From Natronococcus sp. A-GB7 (GTDB lineage: Archaea > Halobacteriota > Halobacteria > Halobacteriales > Natrialbaceae), in contig NZ_JARUKV010000003.1 of assembly GCF_029688865.1 (NCBI RefSeq), positions 172,736 to 236,735 on the forward strand: a stretch of 64,000 bases of DNA, written 5' to 3'. The notes beneath the pieces are model-generated. The model was not told where the DNA came from. It made no database searches and worked only from the letters and a program-made list of their open reading frames with translations. A program made the translations under genes and the position numbers. Each line of letters opens with the position of its first letter. The first letter of the stretch is position 1. Of the stretch, positions 55,576 to 64,000 are shown piece after piece.

Positions 55576-56220
55576 TTACTCGCGGTCCAGCACGCCCTCG
55601 GCGAGTAACGTGTCACGAACCTCGGCCATCGAGTCGACGACGACCTCGCAGTGGGGTTCGACGGCGGGCTTCGGATCGAACCCGATCGAGAGGCCGGCGA
55701 CCCGGAGCATCGGAAGATCGTTCGCCCCGTCGCCCACCGCGACGGTCTCCTCGAGTTCGGCGTCGACGTGGGTCGCGAGGTCCTCGAGCGCGGTGTCTTT
55801 GGTCCCCTCGATCAGCGACCCCTCGACGTCGCCGGTGAGCTTACCGTCGGCCATCGGCAGCCGGTTCGAGACGATGTGATCGACCGTCACGCCCTCGCGC
55901 TCGAGGGCGGCCTCGACGCCGCGCTCGAACCCGCCCGTGAGGATCGCGGTCGTGACGCCCGCGTCGTTCAGCGACTCGATCAGCGCCCCCGCCCCCTCGC
56001 GGAGTTCGACCTCGGCGAAGGCGGCTGCGACCGCTTCCTCGTCGAGCCCCTCGAGCAGCGCCGCCCGCTTGCGGAGGCTCTCGGCGTACTCGATCTCGTC
56101 GTTCATCGACCGTTCGGTGATCTCGGCCATCTCGTCGGCGACACCACACTGCTTCCCTAGAAGGACGGTCATCTCGGAGTCCGAGAGCGTCCCGTCGAAA
56201 TCGAACGCAACGACTGTCAT
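55576..56220 (-). CDS. serB: Phosphoserine phosphatase
   Basis: 214 residues from ATG 56220. HAD family: VVAFDFDGTLSDSEMTVLLG (motif I), ILTGGFERGVEAAL (motif II), VDHIVSNRLPMADGKLTGDVEG, and VAVGDGANDLPMLRVAGLSIGF (motif IV). Removes phosphate from phosphoserine; with serA at 59494 it covers both ends of the serine route. DFDGT in place of DxDSTV leaves some doubt about substrate. Divergent from the membrane protein gene at 56353. Confidence 0.9.
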   Translation of the reverse strand: MTVVAFDFDGTLSDSEMTVLLGKQCGVADEMAEITERSMNDEIEYAESLRKRAALLEGLDEEAVAAAFAEVELREGAGALIESLNDAGVTTAILTGGFERGVEAALEREGVTVDHIVSNRLPMADGKLTGDVEGSLIEGTKDTALEDLATHVDAELEETVAVGDGANDLPMLRVAGLSIGFDPKPAVEPHCEVVVDSMAEVRDTLLAEGVLDRE

Positions 56221-56352
56221 CGCTCGCCCGTTGTGGGGCCCGGGATAAACCAGTTCAGGTTCCGTCCCGAGAGCAACCGGCATCCACGTCGGCGCTCACT
56301 CGAGGTGAAACGCACCCGAAAGCTGTTAGCGACGCGCTTCAACTACCGCGCT

Positions 56353-57096
56353 ATGTCAACCGAGAGACGACTCGAGTACGACAAGGGGCCGTCGCTCGAG
56401 GACGAGTCACAGGAGTCCGATCGTCGGGAGGATCCCGACGACGGGGACGACGATCCGGACCGGTCGGTCGAGCGCGGCCGTCGCCCGACCGTCGAGGCCC
56501 CGCCCTGGGCGGTCGGTGCGGCGTCGGGACTGGGCGCGTTCGCGGCGGTCTTCCTGGTGAGCTACCAGCTCGCCGGATCGCTGTTCGGAACGGGACTGTT
56601 CGCGCAGGTCGAGAACGAACCGAGCCGGTGGGTGATCTCGAGCTTTACGATGCTCGGCAGCCACGGTGCGGTGATCGTGGAGGGTGGGGAAGCGGCTCGC
56701 GGGCTGTATGCTCCGATGGGGATGTTCGCCTCCCACGTCTCGGCGCTGGTGCCGCTCCTCGTTCTCGGCCTCGTCGGTTACCTGCTCGCTCGGTACGTTC
56801 GCCTCGAGACCGCCCGGAGCGCCGGGGTTCTCGTCGGGACGCTGACCGCGACCTACGTCGTTCCGCTGGTCGCGCTCGGAACGGTCACGCGGTGGGTACC
56901 CGAGGAGAGCGACCCTGCCGCCGGCGAGGTCGGCTCCGAGCAGGAGGCGCTCTCGATCGCCGTCGACGTCTCGATGGTGGTCTCGACGACGCTCTCGGTC
57001 GCCCTGTTCGTCTCCCTCGGCGCCGCCGTCGCCGTCCTGCCGCGGCTGCTCGAGCGCGCGCCGATCGAAACGACGACCGCGGACGAGTCCGCATAA
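56353..57096 (+). CDS. Membrane protein, haloarchaeal
   Basis: 247 residues from ATG 56353. About 50 acidic residues (DRREDPDDGDDDPDRS) come first, then five helices: WAVGAASGLGAFAAVFLVSYQLAG, SHVSALVPLLVLGLVGYLLA, AGVLVGTLTATYVVPLVALG and VDVSMVVSTTLSVALFVSLGAAVAV. Family unknown. No motif suggests transport. Confidence 0.7.
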   Translation: MSTERRLEYDKGPSLEDESQESDRREDPDDGDDDPDRSVERGRRPTVEAPPWAVGAASGLGAFAAVFLVSYQLAGSLFGTGLFAQVENEPSRWVISSFTMLGSHGAVIVEGGEAARGLYAPMGMFASHVSALVPLLVLGLVGYLLARYVRLETARSAGVLVGTLTATYVVPLVALGTVTRWVPEESDPAAGEVGSEQEALSIAVDVSMVVSTTLSVALFVSLGAAVAVLPRLLERAPIETTTADESA

Positions 57097-57150
57097 TCCG
57101 ACGCGGGAACGTGTACCGTGGTGTCCCGCCCGACAGCTCGAACGGGATCC

Positions 57151-58350
57151 TTACTCGTCGGGGCTCGGACCGCTCGGCGGCGACTCCGCGGGCTGGTCGG
57201 CTTCGTCCGCCCGTTCGCCGCGCCCGCCCGTCGGTTCGTCCGGCTCGCGGAAGTCGAGGCGCTGGTCCGCCCCGGCCGACTCCTCGAGGAACGAAAGCTC
57301 GCGCTGGGGGAACGGGATCGTGATCCCCGCGTCGGCGAAGCGATCGTAGATGCGGCGGTTGAGCTGGTCGATAGCTCGCTTCTCGGTCAACGGATGCGTG
57401 ATGTACGCCTGCAGTTCGAAAACGAGCGCGGAGTCGCCGAACTCGTCGAACAGCACGCGCGGCCGCGGCGAGTCGCGAATCATCGGGGCGTCCTCGGCGA
57501 CCTCCATGGCGATCCGCTCGACGGTTTCGTAGTCGGTTCCGTACGCAGCCGTGATCGGGACGTCGATCCTGATGTGGCGCCGCGGCGCCGTCTGGTTGAC
57601 GACCTGCGTCGAGTTCAACACGGCGTTGGGGACGGTGACCATCGTGTTCTCCGGGGTGAGGACCGTCGTCGAGCGAATGCCGATGTCGATGACCGTCCCG
57701 CGCATCCCCTCCTCGAGCAGGATGACGTCGCCCGGCTTGTACGTGTTGTCGAAGTACAGCGCGATGCCGCCGATCAGGTTGCTGATCGCGTCCTGGGCGG
57801 CGAAGCCGATGACGATTCCCAGCACACCCGCCGACGCCAGAAACGGCGTCACCTGGAGGTTCCAGATCGAGACGATCACCAGTGCGGCGACCGCGACCAT
57901 CCCGATTGTCCAGAAGTTCTGGAAGATCGGCGCGAACTCGTAGCTGTTCTCGGAGCCGTTCGCGACCTCGAGCCAGCGGCTTCCGATCCGGATCGCCGCG
58001 CGGGCCCACAGCACCGTCAGCGCCGTCGCGACGGCGTTGCTGAGCAGCGACTCGGCCTCGACGACGCCGAACGCCTGGAGTGAAACGGAGATCCCGATCA
58101 GGAGGATCGAGATCGCAAGCGGCGTGTAGATCTCCTCGACGGCCGCCCGGCCGAACGTCGTTGGCGCGTCCTCGTCCAGCGGTCGAAGGTACCGTCGGCC
58201 GGCCCAGTGGACGAGGCGAGCCAGCAGGTACGAACCGACGATGATCAACGAGAGCAATAGCCACTCCCACTCGAGCAGCGACGCCGACAGCGCCGGCTGT
58301 CCAGCGCCGTCGAGCTGTAGCCACCGCCACTGGTGCGTCGGGAGGGACAT
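57151..58350 (-). CDS. MscS-family mechanosensitive channel
   Basis: 399 residues. Four or five helices; the pore-lining helix and beta domain are typical: FLASAGVLGIVIGFAAQDAISNLIGGIALYFDNTYKPGDVI, RGTVIDIGIRSTTVLTPENTMVTVPNAVLNSTQVVN and a C-terminal alpha/beta domain YGTDYETVERIAMEVAED. An acidic tail follows. Protects cells from osmotic downshock; useful in halophiles. Channel selectivity unknown. Confidence 0.93.
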   Translation of the reverse strand: MSLPTHQWRWLQLDGAGQPALSASLLEWEWLLLSLIIVGSYLLARLVHWAGRRYLRPLDEDAPTTFGRAAVEEIYTPLAISILLIGISVSLQAFGVVEAESLLSNAVATALTVLWARAAIRIGSRWLEVANGSENSYEFAPIFQNFWTIGMVAVAALVIVSIWNLQVTPFLASAGVLGIVIGFAAQDAISNLIGGIALYFDNTYKPGDVILLEEGMRGTVIDIGIRSTTVLTPENTMVTVPNAVLNSTQVVNQTAPRRHIRIDVPITAAYGTDYETVERIAMEVAEDAPMIRDSPRPRVLFDEFGDSALVFELQAYITHPLTEKRAIDQLNRRIYDRFADAGITIPFPQRELSFLEESAGADQRLDFREPDEPTGGRGERADEADQPAESPPSGPSPDE

Positions 58351-58513
58351 CGAAGACGTGTAAGCCGTGGTTAGGGCGGGTAATATACTGTTGGATGTTG
58401 CACTCGACGCTTTTTATACGGGCGTCGAACGCCGCCGGTACCACAACGATAATCACGATACCGTGTCGACTGTTGTCGATGTGCAGTGACGGACGGACGG
58501 GTGGCAACGACGA

Positions 58514-59410
58514 ATGACCGAAACGGGGCTCGAGGTCGTAGCACTCGCGCTGGTGCCGGCGATCCTGTGGGGGCTCGCGCCGATCTTCGACAAGCGCGGG
58601 ATGGCCAGCGGCGGGGGCTCGATCCAGGCCGCGCTGGTCGTCGTGGTCGTCCAGCTGCTGTGGTACTGGCTCGCGATCGCCACGCTTTACGGGAGGTCTG
58701 CCTTCTCCGGACTGACCCTCGAGATCCTGGCAGTCTTCGCCTTCGCGGGGGTGATCGGCACGGCGCTCGGCCGGATCGCGATCTTCGTCGGCGTCGACAG
58801 GGTCGGCGCGAGCCTCAACAGTACGATCCTCAGCACGCGGCCGCTGTTCGCGACGCTGATCGCCCTCGCCGTTCTGGGCGAACCGCTGGGTCCGGTGACG
58901 GGGGCCGGGATCGTGATCCTCGTCGCCGGACTCTCGACCCTGACGGTCTCGAGAGGCGGCGACCTCGGCGGCTGGACGCCGCGGGATCTGCTGTGGCCGA
59001 TCCTGGCCGCCGCGACGTTCGCCGTCGCCAACGTCGCCCGCCGGTACGGAATGCTCGAGACGCCGATCTCGGCGCTCGAGGCCGTCGCGATCAACGAGAC
59101 GGCCGGACTCGTCGCCCTGATCGCCTACGCGCTCGCCGTCGGCGGGCGCGACGTCCTCGAGCGCCCTCGCGCCTCCTACCGCTACTTCGCCGTCAGCGGC
59201 CTGCTGACGACGGTCGCGATGCTCTCACTGATGGCCGCGCTCGGTCTCGAGGCGGGACGGATCGCCGTCGTCGACCCGCTGGTCGCGACCGCACCGTTCT
59301 TTACGCTCGTGTTCGCCGCCGTCCTCCTGCGGGACCTCGAGCGGGTGACGAGGGGAGTGGTCGCGGGAGCGGTGCTGGTGGTCGTCGGCGCCGTCCTGAT
59401 CACGATCTGA
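58514..59410 (+). CDS. EamA/DMT-family transporter
   Basis: 298 residues with ten helices. VVALALVPAILWGLAPIFDKRGMASGGGSIQAALVVVVVQLLWY, GVDRVGASLNSTILSTRPLFATLIALAVLGEPLGPVTGAGIVI, and LMAALGLEAGRIAVVDPLVATAPFFTLVFAAVLLRDLERVTRGV show two EamA repeats. Lies just before serA (83 nt), so a link to amino acid or metabolite export is possible. Substrate unknown. Confidence 0.88.
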   Translation: MTETGLEVVALALVPAILWGLAPIFDKRGMASGGGSIQAALVVVVVQLLWYWLAIATLYGRSAFSGLTLEILAVFAFAGVIGTALGRIAIFVGVDRVGASLNSTILSTRPLFATLIALAVLGEPLGPVTGAGIVILVAGLSTLTVSRGGDLGGWTPRDLLWPILAAATFAVANVARRYGMLETPISALEAVAINETAGLVALIAYALAVGGRDVLERPRASYRYFAVSGLLTTVAMLSLMAALGLEAGRIAVVDPLVATAPFFTLVFAAVLLRDLERVTRGVVAGAVLVVVGAVLITI

Positions 59411-59493
59411 GGCAGTTTTTGCGCCCGGTGACGGTTTTTGCCACCCGTGCCGACAACGGAAGGGTTTACCCGTTCCAAGGCGGTGTCTCGCGC

Positions 59494-61080
59494 ATGAAGG
59501 TGCTCGTTACGGACCCGATTGCGGACGCGGGTCTGGACGTTCTCAGAGATGCCGGCCACGAGGTCGAAACGGGGTACGAACTCGAGGGCGACGATCTGCT
59601 CGAAGCAGTATCGGACGCCCACGGACTGATCGTTCGCTCCGGAACCGAGGTCGACGAGACGCTGTTCGAGGCCGCCGAGGAGCTCGTCATCGTCGGCCGG
59701 GCCGGAATCGGCGTCGACAACATTGACATCGAGGCCGCGACCGATCACGGCGTTATCGTCGCCAACGCCCCCGAGGGCAACGTCCGCGCGGCGGCCGAGC
59801 ACACCGTCGCGATGACGTTCGCGACCGCCCGCTCGATCCCGCAGGCCCACATCCGCCTGAAGAACGGCGAGTGGGCCAAAAGCGACTACCTCGGCGCCGA
59901 ACTCGACGGCAAGACCCTGGGCGTCGTCGGCCTGGGCCGGGTCGGCCAGGAGGTCGCGAAGAAGCTCGACTCGCTCGGGATGGACATCGTCGCCTTCGAC
60001 CCCTACATCTCCGAGGAGCGCGCCGACCGACTGGGCGCCGAACTCGTCGACTTCGAGCCGTGTCTCGAGCGCGCGGACTTCCTGACGATCCACACGCCGC
60101 TGACCCCGGAGACCGAGGGGATGATCGGCGCCGAGGAGCTCGACCTGCTCGAGGGCGGCTACCTCGTCAACGTCGGCCGCGGCGGAATCGTCCAGGAGGA
60201 CGCCCTCGCCGCGAAGGTCGAGGACGGAACCCTCGCTGGGGCGGCGCTGGACGTCTTCTCCGAGGAGCCCCTGGCCGAGGACTCGCCGCTACTGGAACAC
60301 GACGACGTCATCGTCACGCCCCACCTCGGCGCCTCGACGGAGGCGGCCCAGGAGAACGTCGCCGTCTCGACGGCCGAGCAGGTCGCCGCTGCGTTCCTCG
60401 ACGAACCGGTGGCGAACGCCCTGAACGCTCCCTCGATCGACGAGAGTGCGTTCCCCCGCGTCAAACCGTACATCGACATCGCCGAGACCGCGGGTAAGGT
60501 CGCCGCACAGCTACTCGAGGGCCGCACCGAGCGCGTCGAGGTCTCTTACGAGGGTGAGATCGCCGACGAGGACCTGGAGTTCGTCACCGCCTCGGCGCTC
60601 AAGGGCGTCTTCGAACCGCTCGAGTGGCAGGTCAACGCGGTCAACGCCCCCCAGATCGCCGAGGATCGCGGCGTCGAGGTCACCGAGTCCAAGACCCGCC
60701 AGGCCGCCGACTTCCAGAGCCTGATCTCGGTGACCGTCGGCAACGGCGACGACGAGATCTCGGTCGACGGGACGCTGTTCGCCGGCGAGGACCCCCGGAT
60801 CGTCCGGATCGACGGCTATCGCGTCGACGCGATCCCCCACGGGAAGATGGTCGTCACCCGAAACACCGACGAGCCGGGCGTCATCGGTCTCATCGGCAGC
60901 GTGATGGGTAAGTACGACGTCAACATCGCGGGGATGTTCAACGCTCGCGAGACGATCGGCGGGGAGGCCCTGACGGTGTACAACGTCGACGGGCTGGTTC
61001 CCGAGGAAGCAAAGCAAGAACTCAACGAGGACCAGCGGATCCTCGGCGTCGACTACATCGTGCTGAACGGCCAGAGCTGA
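59494..61080 (+). CDS. serA: D-3-phosphoglycerate dehydrogenase
   Basis: 528 residues from ATG 59494, the long form. NAD domain: MKVLVTDPIADAGLDVLRDAGH, VGRAGIGVDNIDIEAATDHGVIVANAPEGNVRAAAEHTVAM, KTLGVVGLGRVGQEVAKKL, VNVGRGGIVQEDAL and VTPHLGASTEAAQENV (catalytic Arg, Glu and His). An intervening domain (ASB, GKVAAQLLEGRTERVEVSYEGE) and a C-terminal ACT domain (MVVTRNTDEPGVIGLIGSVMGKYDVNIAGMFNARE) follow, implying serine feedback. Opens serine synthesis; serB is at 55576. Confidence 0.95.
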   Translation: MKVLVTDPIADAGLDVLRDAGHEVETGYELEGDDLLEAVSDAHGLIVRSGTEVDETLFEAAEELVIVGRAGIGVDNIDIEAATDHGVIVANAPEGNVRAAAEHTVAMTFATARSIPQAHIRLKNGEWAKSDYLGAELDGKTLGVVGLGRVGQEVAKKLDSLGMDIVAFDPYISEERADRLGAELVDFEPCLERADFLTIHTPLTPETEGMIGAEELDLLEGGYLVNVGRGGIVQEDALAAKVEDGTLAGAALDVFSEEPLAEDSPLLEHDDVIVTPHLGASTEAAQENVAVSTAEQVAAAFLDEPVANALNAPSIDESAFPRVKPYIDIAETAGKVAAQLLEGRTERVEVSYEGEIADEDLEFVTASALKGVFEPLEWQVNAVNAPQIAEDRGVEVTESKTRQAADFQSLISVTVGNGDDEISVDGTLFAGEDPRIVRIDGYRVDAIPHGKMVVTRNTDEPGVIGLIGSVMGKYDVNIAGMFNARETIGGEALTVYNVDGLVPEEAKQELNEDQRILGVDYIVLNGQS

Positions 61081-61113
61081 GTTCGGCACCTCGAACTCGT
61101 TTTCCGACCCGCG

Positions 61114-61725
61114 TCACTCGCCTCGATAGGTGGCCATCACGAACGGCACCGAGCTTCCGAGCGGGTCGTCGACGGTTCGCTCCCAGTCGAGCTCGAATCC
61201 GGCCCGCTCGAGGGCCCCTCGAGTCCGGCGTGGACCGGGCGTGCTGAAGAACATCGCCCGGCCGCTTCCGAGCCAGTCGTCTCGAACGGTCTCGTACCGC
61301 CCCGAACTGCCGGTCATCAGGAGCCGTCCGCCCGGTCGGAGCACGCGGGCGAACTCCGCGTAGACGGCGGGGTGTTCCGCCCGGGGAACGTGAAAGACCG
61401 TGTGGTAGGCCGTGATCGCGTCGACGGCGTTCGCGGCGAGTGGAAGCGCCGTCAACTCGCCCTGCAGGAGTCGGGCCTCGGGGACGGCGTCGGCCGCCAG
61501 CTCGAGCTGCCGGCGTGAGAGGTCGAGCCCGATCCGATCGACGCCCGCGAGATTCGCCAGCGTCCGTCGACCGTCGCCACAGCCGACGTCGAGCACCGTC
61601 GCGCCCGACGGGATCGACTCGAGCAGGTCGTCGATCAGCGCGGCGTCGTCGCTGTCGGCGCGACGACTCGACGCGTACGGTTCGGCGAGTTCGTCCCACG
61701 CCCGCCGGAGTTCGCGCCTGTCCAT
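61114..61725 (-). CDS. Class I SAM-dependent methyltransferase
   Basis: 203 residues. Methyltransferase type 11 fold: SGATVLDVGCGDGRRTLANL (SAM motif), IGLDLSRRQLELA, LPLAANAVDAITAYHTVFHVP, VYAEFARVLRPGGRLLMTG. N-terminus MDRRELRRAWDELAEPYASSRRA is usual for UbiE-like proteins. Substrate unknown. Convergent with serA. Confidence 0.88.
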   Translation of the reverse strand: MDRRELRRAWDELAEPYASSRRADSDDAALIDDLLESIPSGATVLDVGCGDGRRTLANLAGVDRIGLDLSRRQLELAADAVPEARLLQGELTALPLAANAVDAITAYHTVFHVPRAEHPAVYAEFARVLRPGGRLLMTGSSGRYETVRDDWLGSGRAMFFSTPGPRRTRGALERAGFELDWERTVDDPLGSSVPFVMATYRGE

Positions 61726-61807
61726 GCCCTGAAGAGACGGCTCGCGAGCAAGGCGAGACTGCCAAACAGGTGGGGGTTCGACCGCCGAACGCGGCGGCTC
61801 GCAACCG

Positions 61808-62128
61808 TCACGGTGCGCCCACGAGCACGAACCGACTCTCAGCGTCGCCGTTGTGAATCTGGTGGGTCGCGTCCGGCGGAATCCGGATCGCGTCGCCTTC
61901 GCTCAGCTCGACTGATTCGCCCTCGACGGTGACCGTCGCCTCTCCCTCCAGAAGCAGGTACACCTCCTCCTGTCCCTCGTCGGCGTGGTCGTGTTCCATC
62001 CCCTCCCAGCCGGGCTCGCACTCGAGGACGGTAACACCGACGTTCTCGCAGTTCAGTTCGTCCCGGAGGAAGTGCAGTCCGCTCTGATCGTCGACGTCGT
62101 GGTAGTTCGCGGTCGTGTACTCGGCCAT
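61808..62128 (-). CDS. Cupin domain protein
   Basis: 106 residues with one cupin barrel: EPGWEGMEHDHADEGQEEVYLLLEGEATVTVEGESVELSEGDAIRIPPDATHQIHNGD. The two cupin motifs with His-X-His...Glu...His suggest a metal site. Function is not fixed; small cupins serve as isomerases, dioxygenases or sensors. Divergent from hisI. Confidence 0.88.
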   Translation of the reverse strand: MAEYTTANYHDVDDQSGLHFLRDELNCENVGVTVLECEPGWEGMEHDHADEGQEEVYLLLEGEATVTVEGESVELSEGDAIRIPPDATHQIHNGDAESRFVLVGAP

Positions 62129-62269
62129 CGCGAACTCACGACCACGGGATGAGAGATAAACGTTGGTGGTACCCGAACTCGTACGGTCGGGTTTCGCCTA
62201 CGACGACCACCGTCCCGTCGGTCGTTCCACTGCAAAAGATCTATCGCCGGCACGGCCCTGGAGTCGCCT

Positions 62270-62635
62270 ATGGACGAGATCGCGGTCGACTTCGGCGAGG
62301 ACGGACTCGTTCCGGCCGTCGCACAGGACGCCGAGACCGGCGAGGTGCTGATGCTCGCCTACGTCTCCCCGGAGGCCCTCGAGCGCACCCGCGAGACGGG
62401 GCGGGCTCACTACTACTCGCGCAGTCGGGACGAACTCTGGGAGAAGGGCGCCACGAGCGGCCACACGCAGGACGTCGCGGAGATCCGCGTCGACTGCGAC
62501 GCCGACACTCTGCTGTACGTCGTCGACCAGGAGGGCGGGGCCTGTCACACGGGGCATCGCTCCTGTTTCTACCGGACTGTCGATGGGGAGAACGTCGGCG
62601 AGCGGGTGTTCGATCCCGACGCAGTGTACGAGTAA
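62270..62635 (+). CDS. hisI: Phosphoribosyl-AMP cyclohydrolase
   Basis: 121 residues; third histidine step. [91 protein letters not shown] contains the zinc Cys (ACHTG and SCFYR) and the conserved DCDAD. Complete. The next gene follows after 1 nt. Confidence 0.95.
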   Translation: MDEIAVDFGEDGLVPAVAQDAETGEVLMLAYVSPEALERTRETGRAHYYSRSRDELWEKGATSGHTQDVAEIRVDCDADTLLYVVDQEGGACHTGHRSCFYRTVDGENVGERVFDPDAVYE

Positions 62636-62636
62636 G

Positions 62637-63794
62637 ATGAGCGAGCGCGTCTCCCGCTCGAGCGACGCCGAGACCGACCGGACGCCCCTCGAGCGACTCG
62701 AAGCCGCCCGCGAGCGCTACGCGCAGGCGCGAACGGCGATCGACGACGGCGGCGGCGAGGCGGTCGTCGAGGCCGCCGAGGCCTACCGGGACGCGACGGA
62801 GCTGCTCGAGCGCTACGTCGACCGAGCGACGGGAACGGGCCGGGAGAACTTCAAGGCCTACGTCGAACTCGAAGGGAAGTTCGACTCGCTGGTCGAGGAA
62901 CTCCCCGACGATCTGAAGGGGCGCGAGGCGTTCGAGAGCGCCCTCGACGCGATCGACAAGCGCCGACTGAGCGAGTCCGACTTCGAGCGGGCCCACGACG
63001 CACTCGGGCCCGCCGAACGGTACGCCGAGCTACTCGAGGAGCGCGACGCGGCCCGCGAGGCCCTCGAGGAGGCGCGCAAGGCCGCGAGCAGGCGGCTCCG
63101 AGAGATCGACGACGAGACCGACGAGCGCGAGCGCCTGCTCGAGCTGGCCAACGCCGATCTGAGCGCGCCCGTCGAGCGCCTGCGAGAGCCGATCGAGCGC
63201 TATGACGAGCTGATCCGGGAACGGTTCCGGGAGTACCGCCTCGAGGCCTCGGCCCGCGAGATCTTCGCGCTGCTCGAGCGTAGCCGGTGGTACCCCTTCG
63301 TCCCGTTCGAGCTACCGCCCGACGATCTGGAGCGGTTCGTCTTCGAACGACCCGCGGGCGAGTACACGGTCCCCGAACTGCTCGAGTACGCCGACTACTC
63401 CCGCTCGAAGCTCTCCCACTACGTCGAGGACGCCGACGAGCTCAAGCGGGCGGTCGCGACCCAGCAAACCTACCTCGAGGGGATCGACGGCGAACCGCTG
63501 ACCGTCGGCTGGCCGCCCGGTCCGGCCGGCCTCCTCGAGCGCCGAACCCGGGAGTTCCGGCCGTTCGTCGCCCGCGTCGCCGACGAAGAAACCGTCACCG
63601 CACTTCGGGAGGTACGGGCGCTCGCTCGCGACGGGGAGTACGATCGGCTCCAGACGGCGGCCCAGGCCGTCGAGCAGCTGACCGCCGACGAGCGCGAGCG
63701 ACTGCGCGAGGGCCGGGTCGCGGACGAACTCGAAGCCTTGCGAACCGAGCGGGAGCGACTCGAGGCTGCACTCGAGGTCGACGACCCGGTGTAG
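62637..63794 (+). CDS. Coiled-coil protein (DUF7118-like)
   Basis: 385 residues from ATG 62637, one nt after hisI stops, so cotranslation is likely. The first 200 residues are highly charged helices (LERLEAARERYAQARTAIDD, LEERDAAREALEEARKAASRRLREIDDETDERERLLELA); the centre has WYPFVPFELPPDDLERFVFERPAGEYTVPELLEYADYSRSKLSHYV, a more globular region, and the end is again helical. A haloarchaeal family from recall. Function unknown; the helix region hints at a scaffolding role. Confidence 0.75.
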   Translation: MSERVSRSSDAETDRTPLERLEAARERYAQARTAIDDGGGEAVVEAAEAYRDATELLERYVDRATGTGRENFKAYVELEGKFDSLVEELPDDLKGREAFESALDAIDKRRLSESDFERAHDALGPAERYAELLEERDAAREALEEARKAASRRLREIDDETDERERLLELANADLSAPVERLREPIERYDELIRERFREYRLEASAREIFALLERSRWYPFVPFELPPDDLERFVFERPAGEYTVPELLEYADYSRSKLSHYVEDADELKRAVATQQTYLEGIDGEPLTVGWPPGPAGLLERRTREFRPFVARVADEETVTALREVRALARDGEYDRLQTAAQAVEQLTADERERLREGRVADELEALRTERERLEAALEVDDPV

Positions 63795-63854
63795 CACTCG
63801 CCCGTTTTCCACTCTGGGCCACGACTGAAGGTGCCGGTGGTCGTATCTCCCGTC

Positions 63855-64000
63855 ATGACCAGACAGCTGCTCGTCCCGATCGACGACTCGGCGCCCGCGC
63901 GGGCGGCCCTCGAGTACGCCCTCGAACGGTTCCCCGACGACGAGGTCGTCGTCGTCCACGCGGTCGACGACCTCGAGGCGGGGTACCGTTCGAGGGCGTA
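63855..64000 (+). CDS. Universal stress protein (3' partial)
   Basis: Open from ATG 63855 to the window end: MTRQLLVPIDDSAPARAALEYALERFPDDEVVVVHAVDD. This is the UspA-family N-terminus with the V-P-I-D-D-S nucleotide-binding strand. About 48 residues are visible and the rest lies beyond the window. Role in stress or nucleotide binding is inferred from the family. Confidence 0.85.
   Translation, partial: MTRQLLVPIDDSAPARAALEYALERFPDDEVVVVHAVDDLEAGYRSRA

Overview
This 64 kb window is a stretch of chromosome from a halophilic archaeon (class Halobacteria, probably Natrialbales/Natrialbaceae; the placement is inferred from gene content and style, not from a database search). Signs are high GC, proteins very rich in Asp and Glu, Tat-type signal sequences, TATA boxes placed about 25 nt before start codons (leaderless transcripts), archaeal information genes (TBP, aIF-1A, RfcC-like clamp-loader subunit, Trm-G10 tRNA methyltransferase, RNase Z) and many small haloarchaea-only families. 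Genes are dense on both strands, in short operons. I saw no rRNA, tRNA, CRISPR array, transposase or integrase.

Layout. 1-7.3 kb: 5'-truncated Tat-exported alkaline phosphatase, ketopantoate reductase, NifU-like protein, small conserved proteins, a PHP phosphoesterase and a RecJ-like DHH protein. 7.4-16.7 kb: tetrapyrrole block (hemC-sumT-hemD overlapping operon, hemL, hemB) with a truncated hemoglobin, an ammonium transporter fused to a PII domain, and a free PII protein that is its near copy. 16.8-21.4 kb: Na+/solute symporter, a 50-aa zinc ribbon, a TrmB regulator, a ferredoxin, small proteins and a second PHP protein. 21.5-27.9 kb: a metal (probably copper) island with a CopA ATPase, an exported His-repeat protein, a membrane-anchored helix-turn-helix protein and a CopB-type ATPase. 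28-31 kb: acetyl-CoA synthetase-like enzyme and hisG. 31-38.5 kb: wHTH protein, TBP, Trm-G10, a nucleotide hydrolase-like protein, thioesterase, RfcC, a cell-surface protein, RNase Z and a zinc ribbon. 38.6-46.5 kb: GCS2 ligase plus glutamine amidotransferase pair, aldo/keto reductase, an HTTM-DCC membrane protein with a coupled partner, a DUF460 protein, a 59-aa membrane protein and aIF-1A. 46.5-55.5 kb: class V aminotransferase, a frameshifted zinc-ribbon remnant, DMT transporter, a halocyanin-like Tat lipoprotein, an MFS transporter and the metY-metX methionine operon. 55.5-64 kb: serB, MscS channel, DMT transporter, serA, methyltransferase, cupin, hisI, a coiled-coil protein and the start of a universal stress protein.

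Functional themes. The tetrapyrrole genes supply uroporphyrinogen III and precorrin-2, the branch point for haem, sirohaem and cobalamin in archaea. serA, serB, metX and metY cover serine synthesis and homocysteine formation; hisG and hisI are dispersed histidine genes. The metal island looks self-contained: two P-type ATPases of different CPx class (CPC and CPH), a His-rich exported protein and a regulator whose short extracytoplasmic loop is rich in His and Met. Other points to check are the Cys at the nucleophile position of the alkaline phosphatase, the Amt-PII fusion with its duplicated PII module, the HTTM-DCC pair, and the GCS2/GATase pair behind a promoter with a palindrome at its start site.
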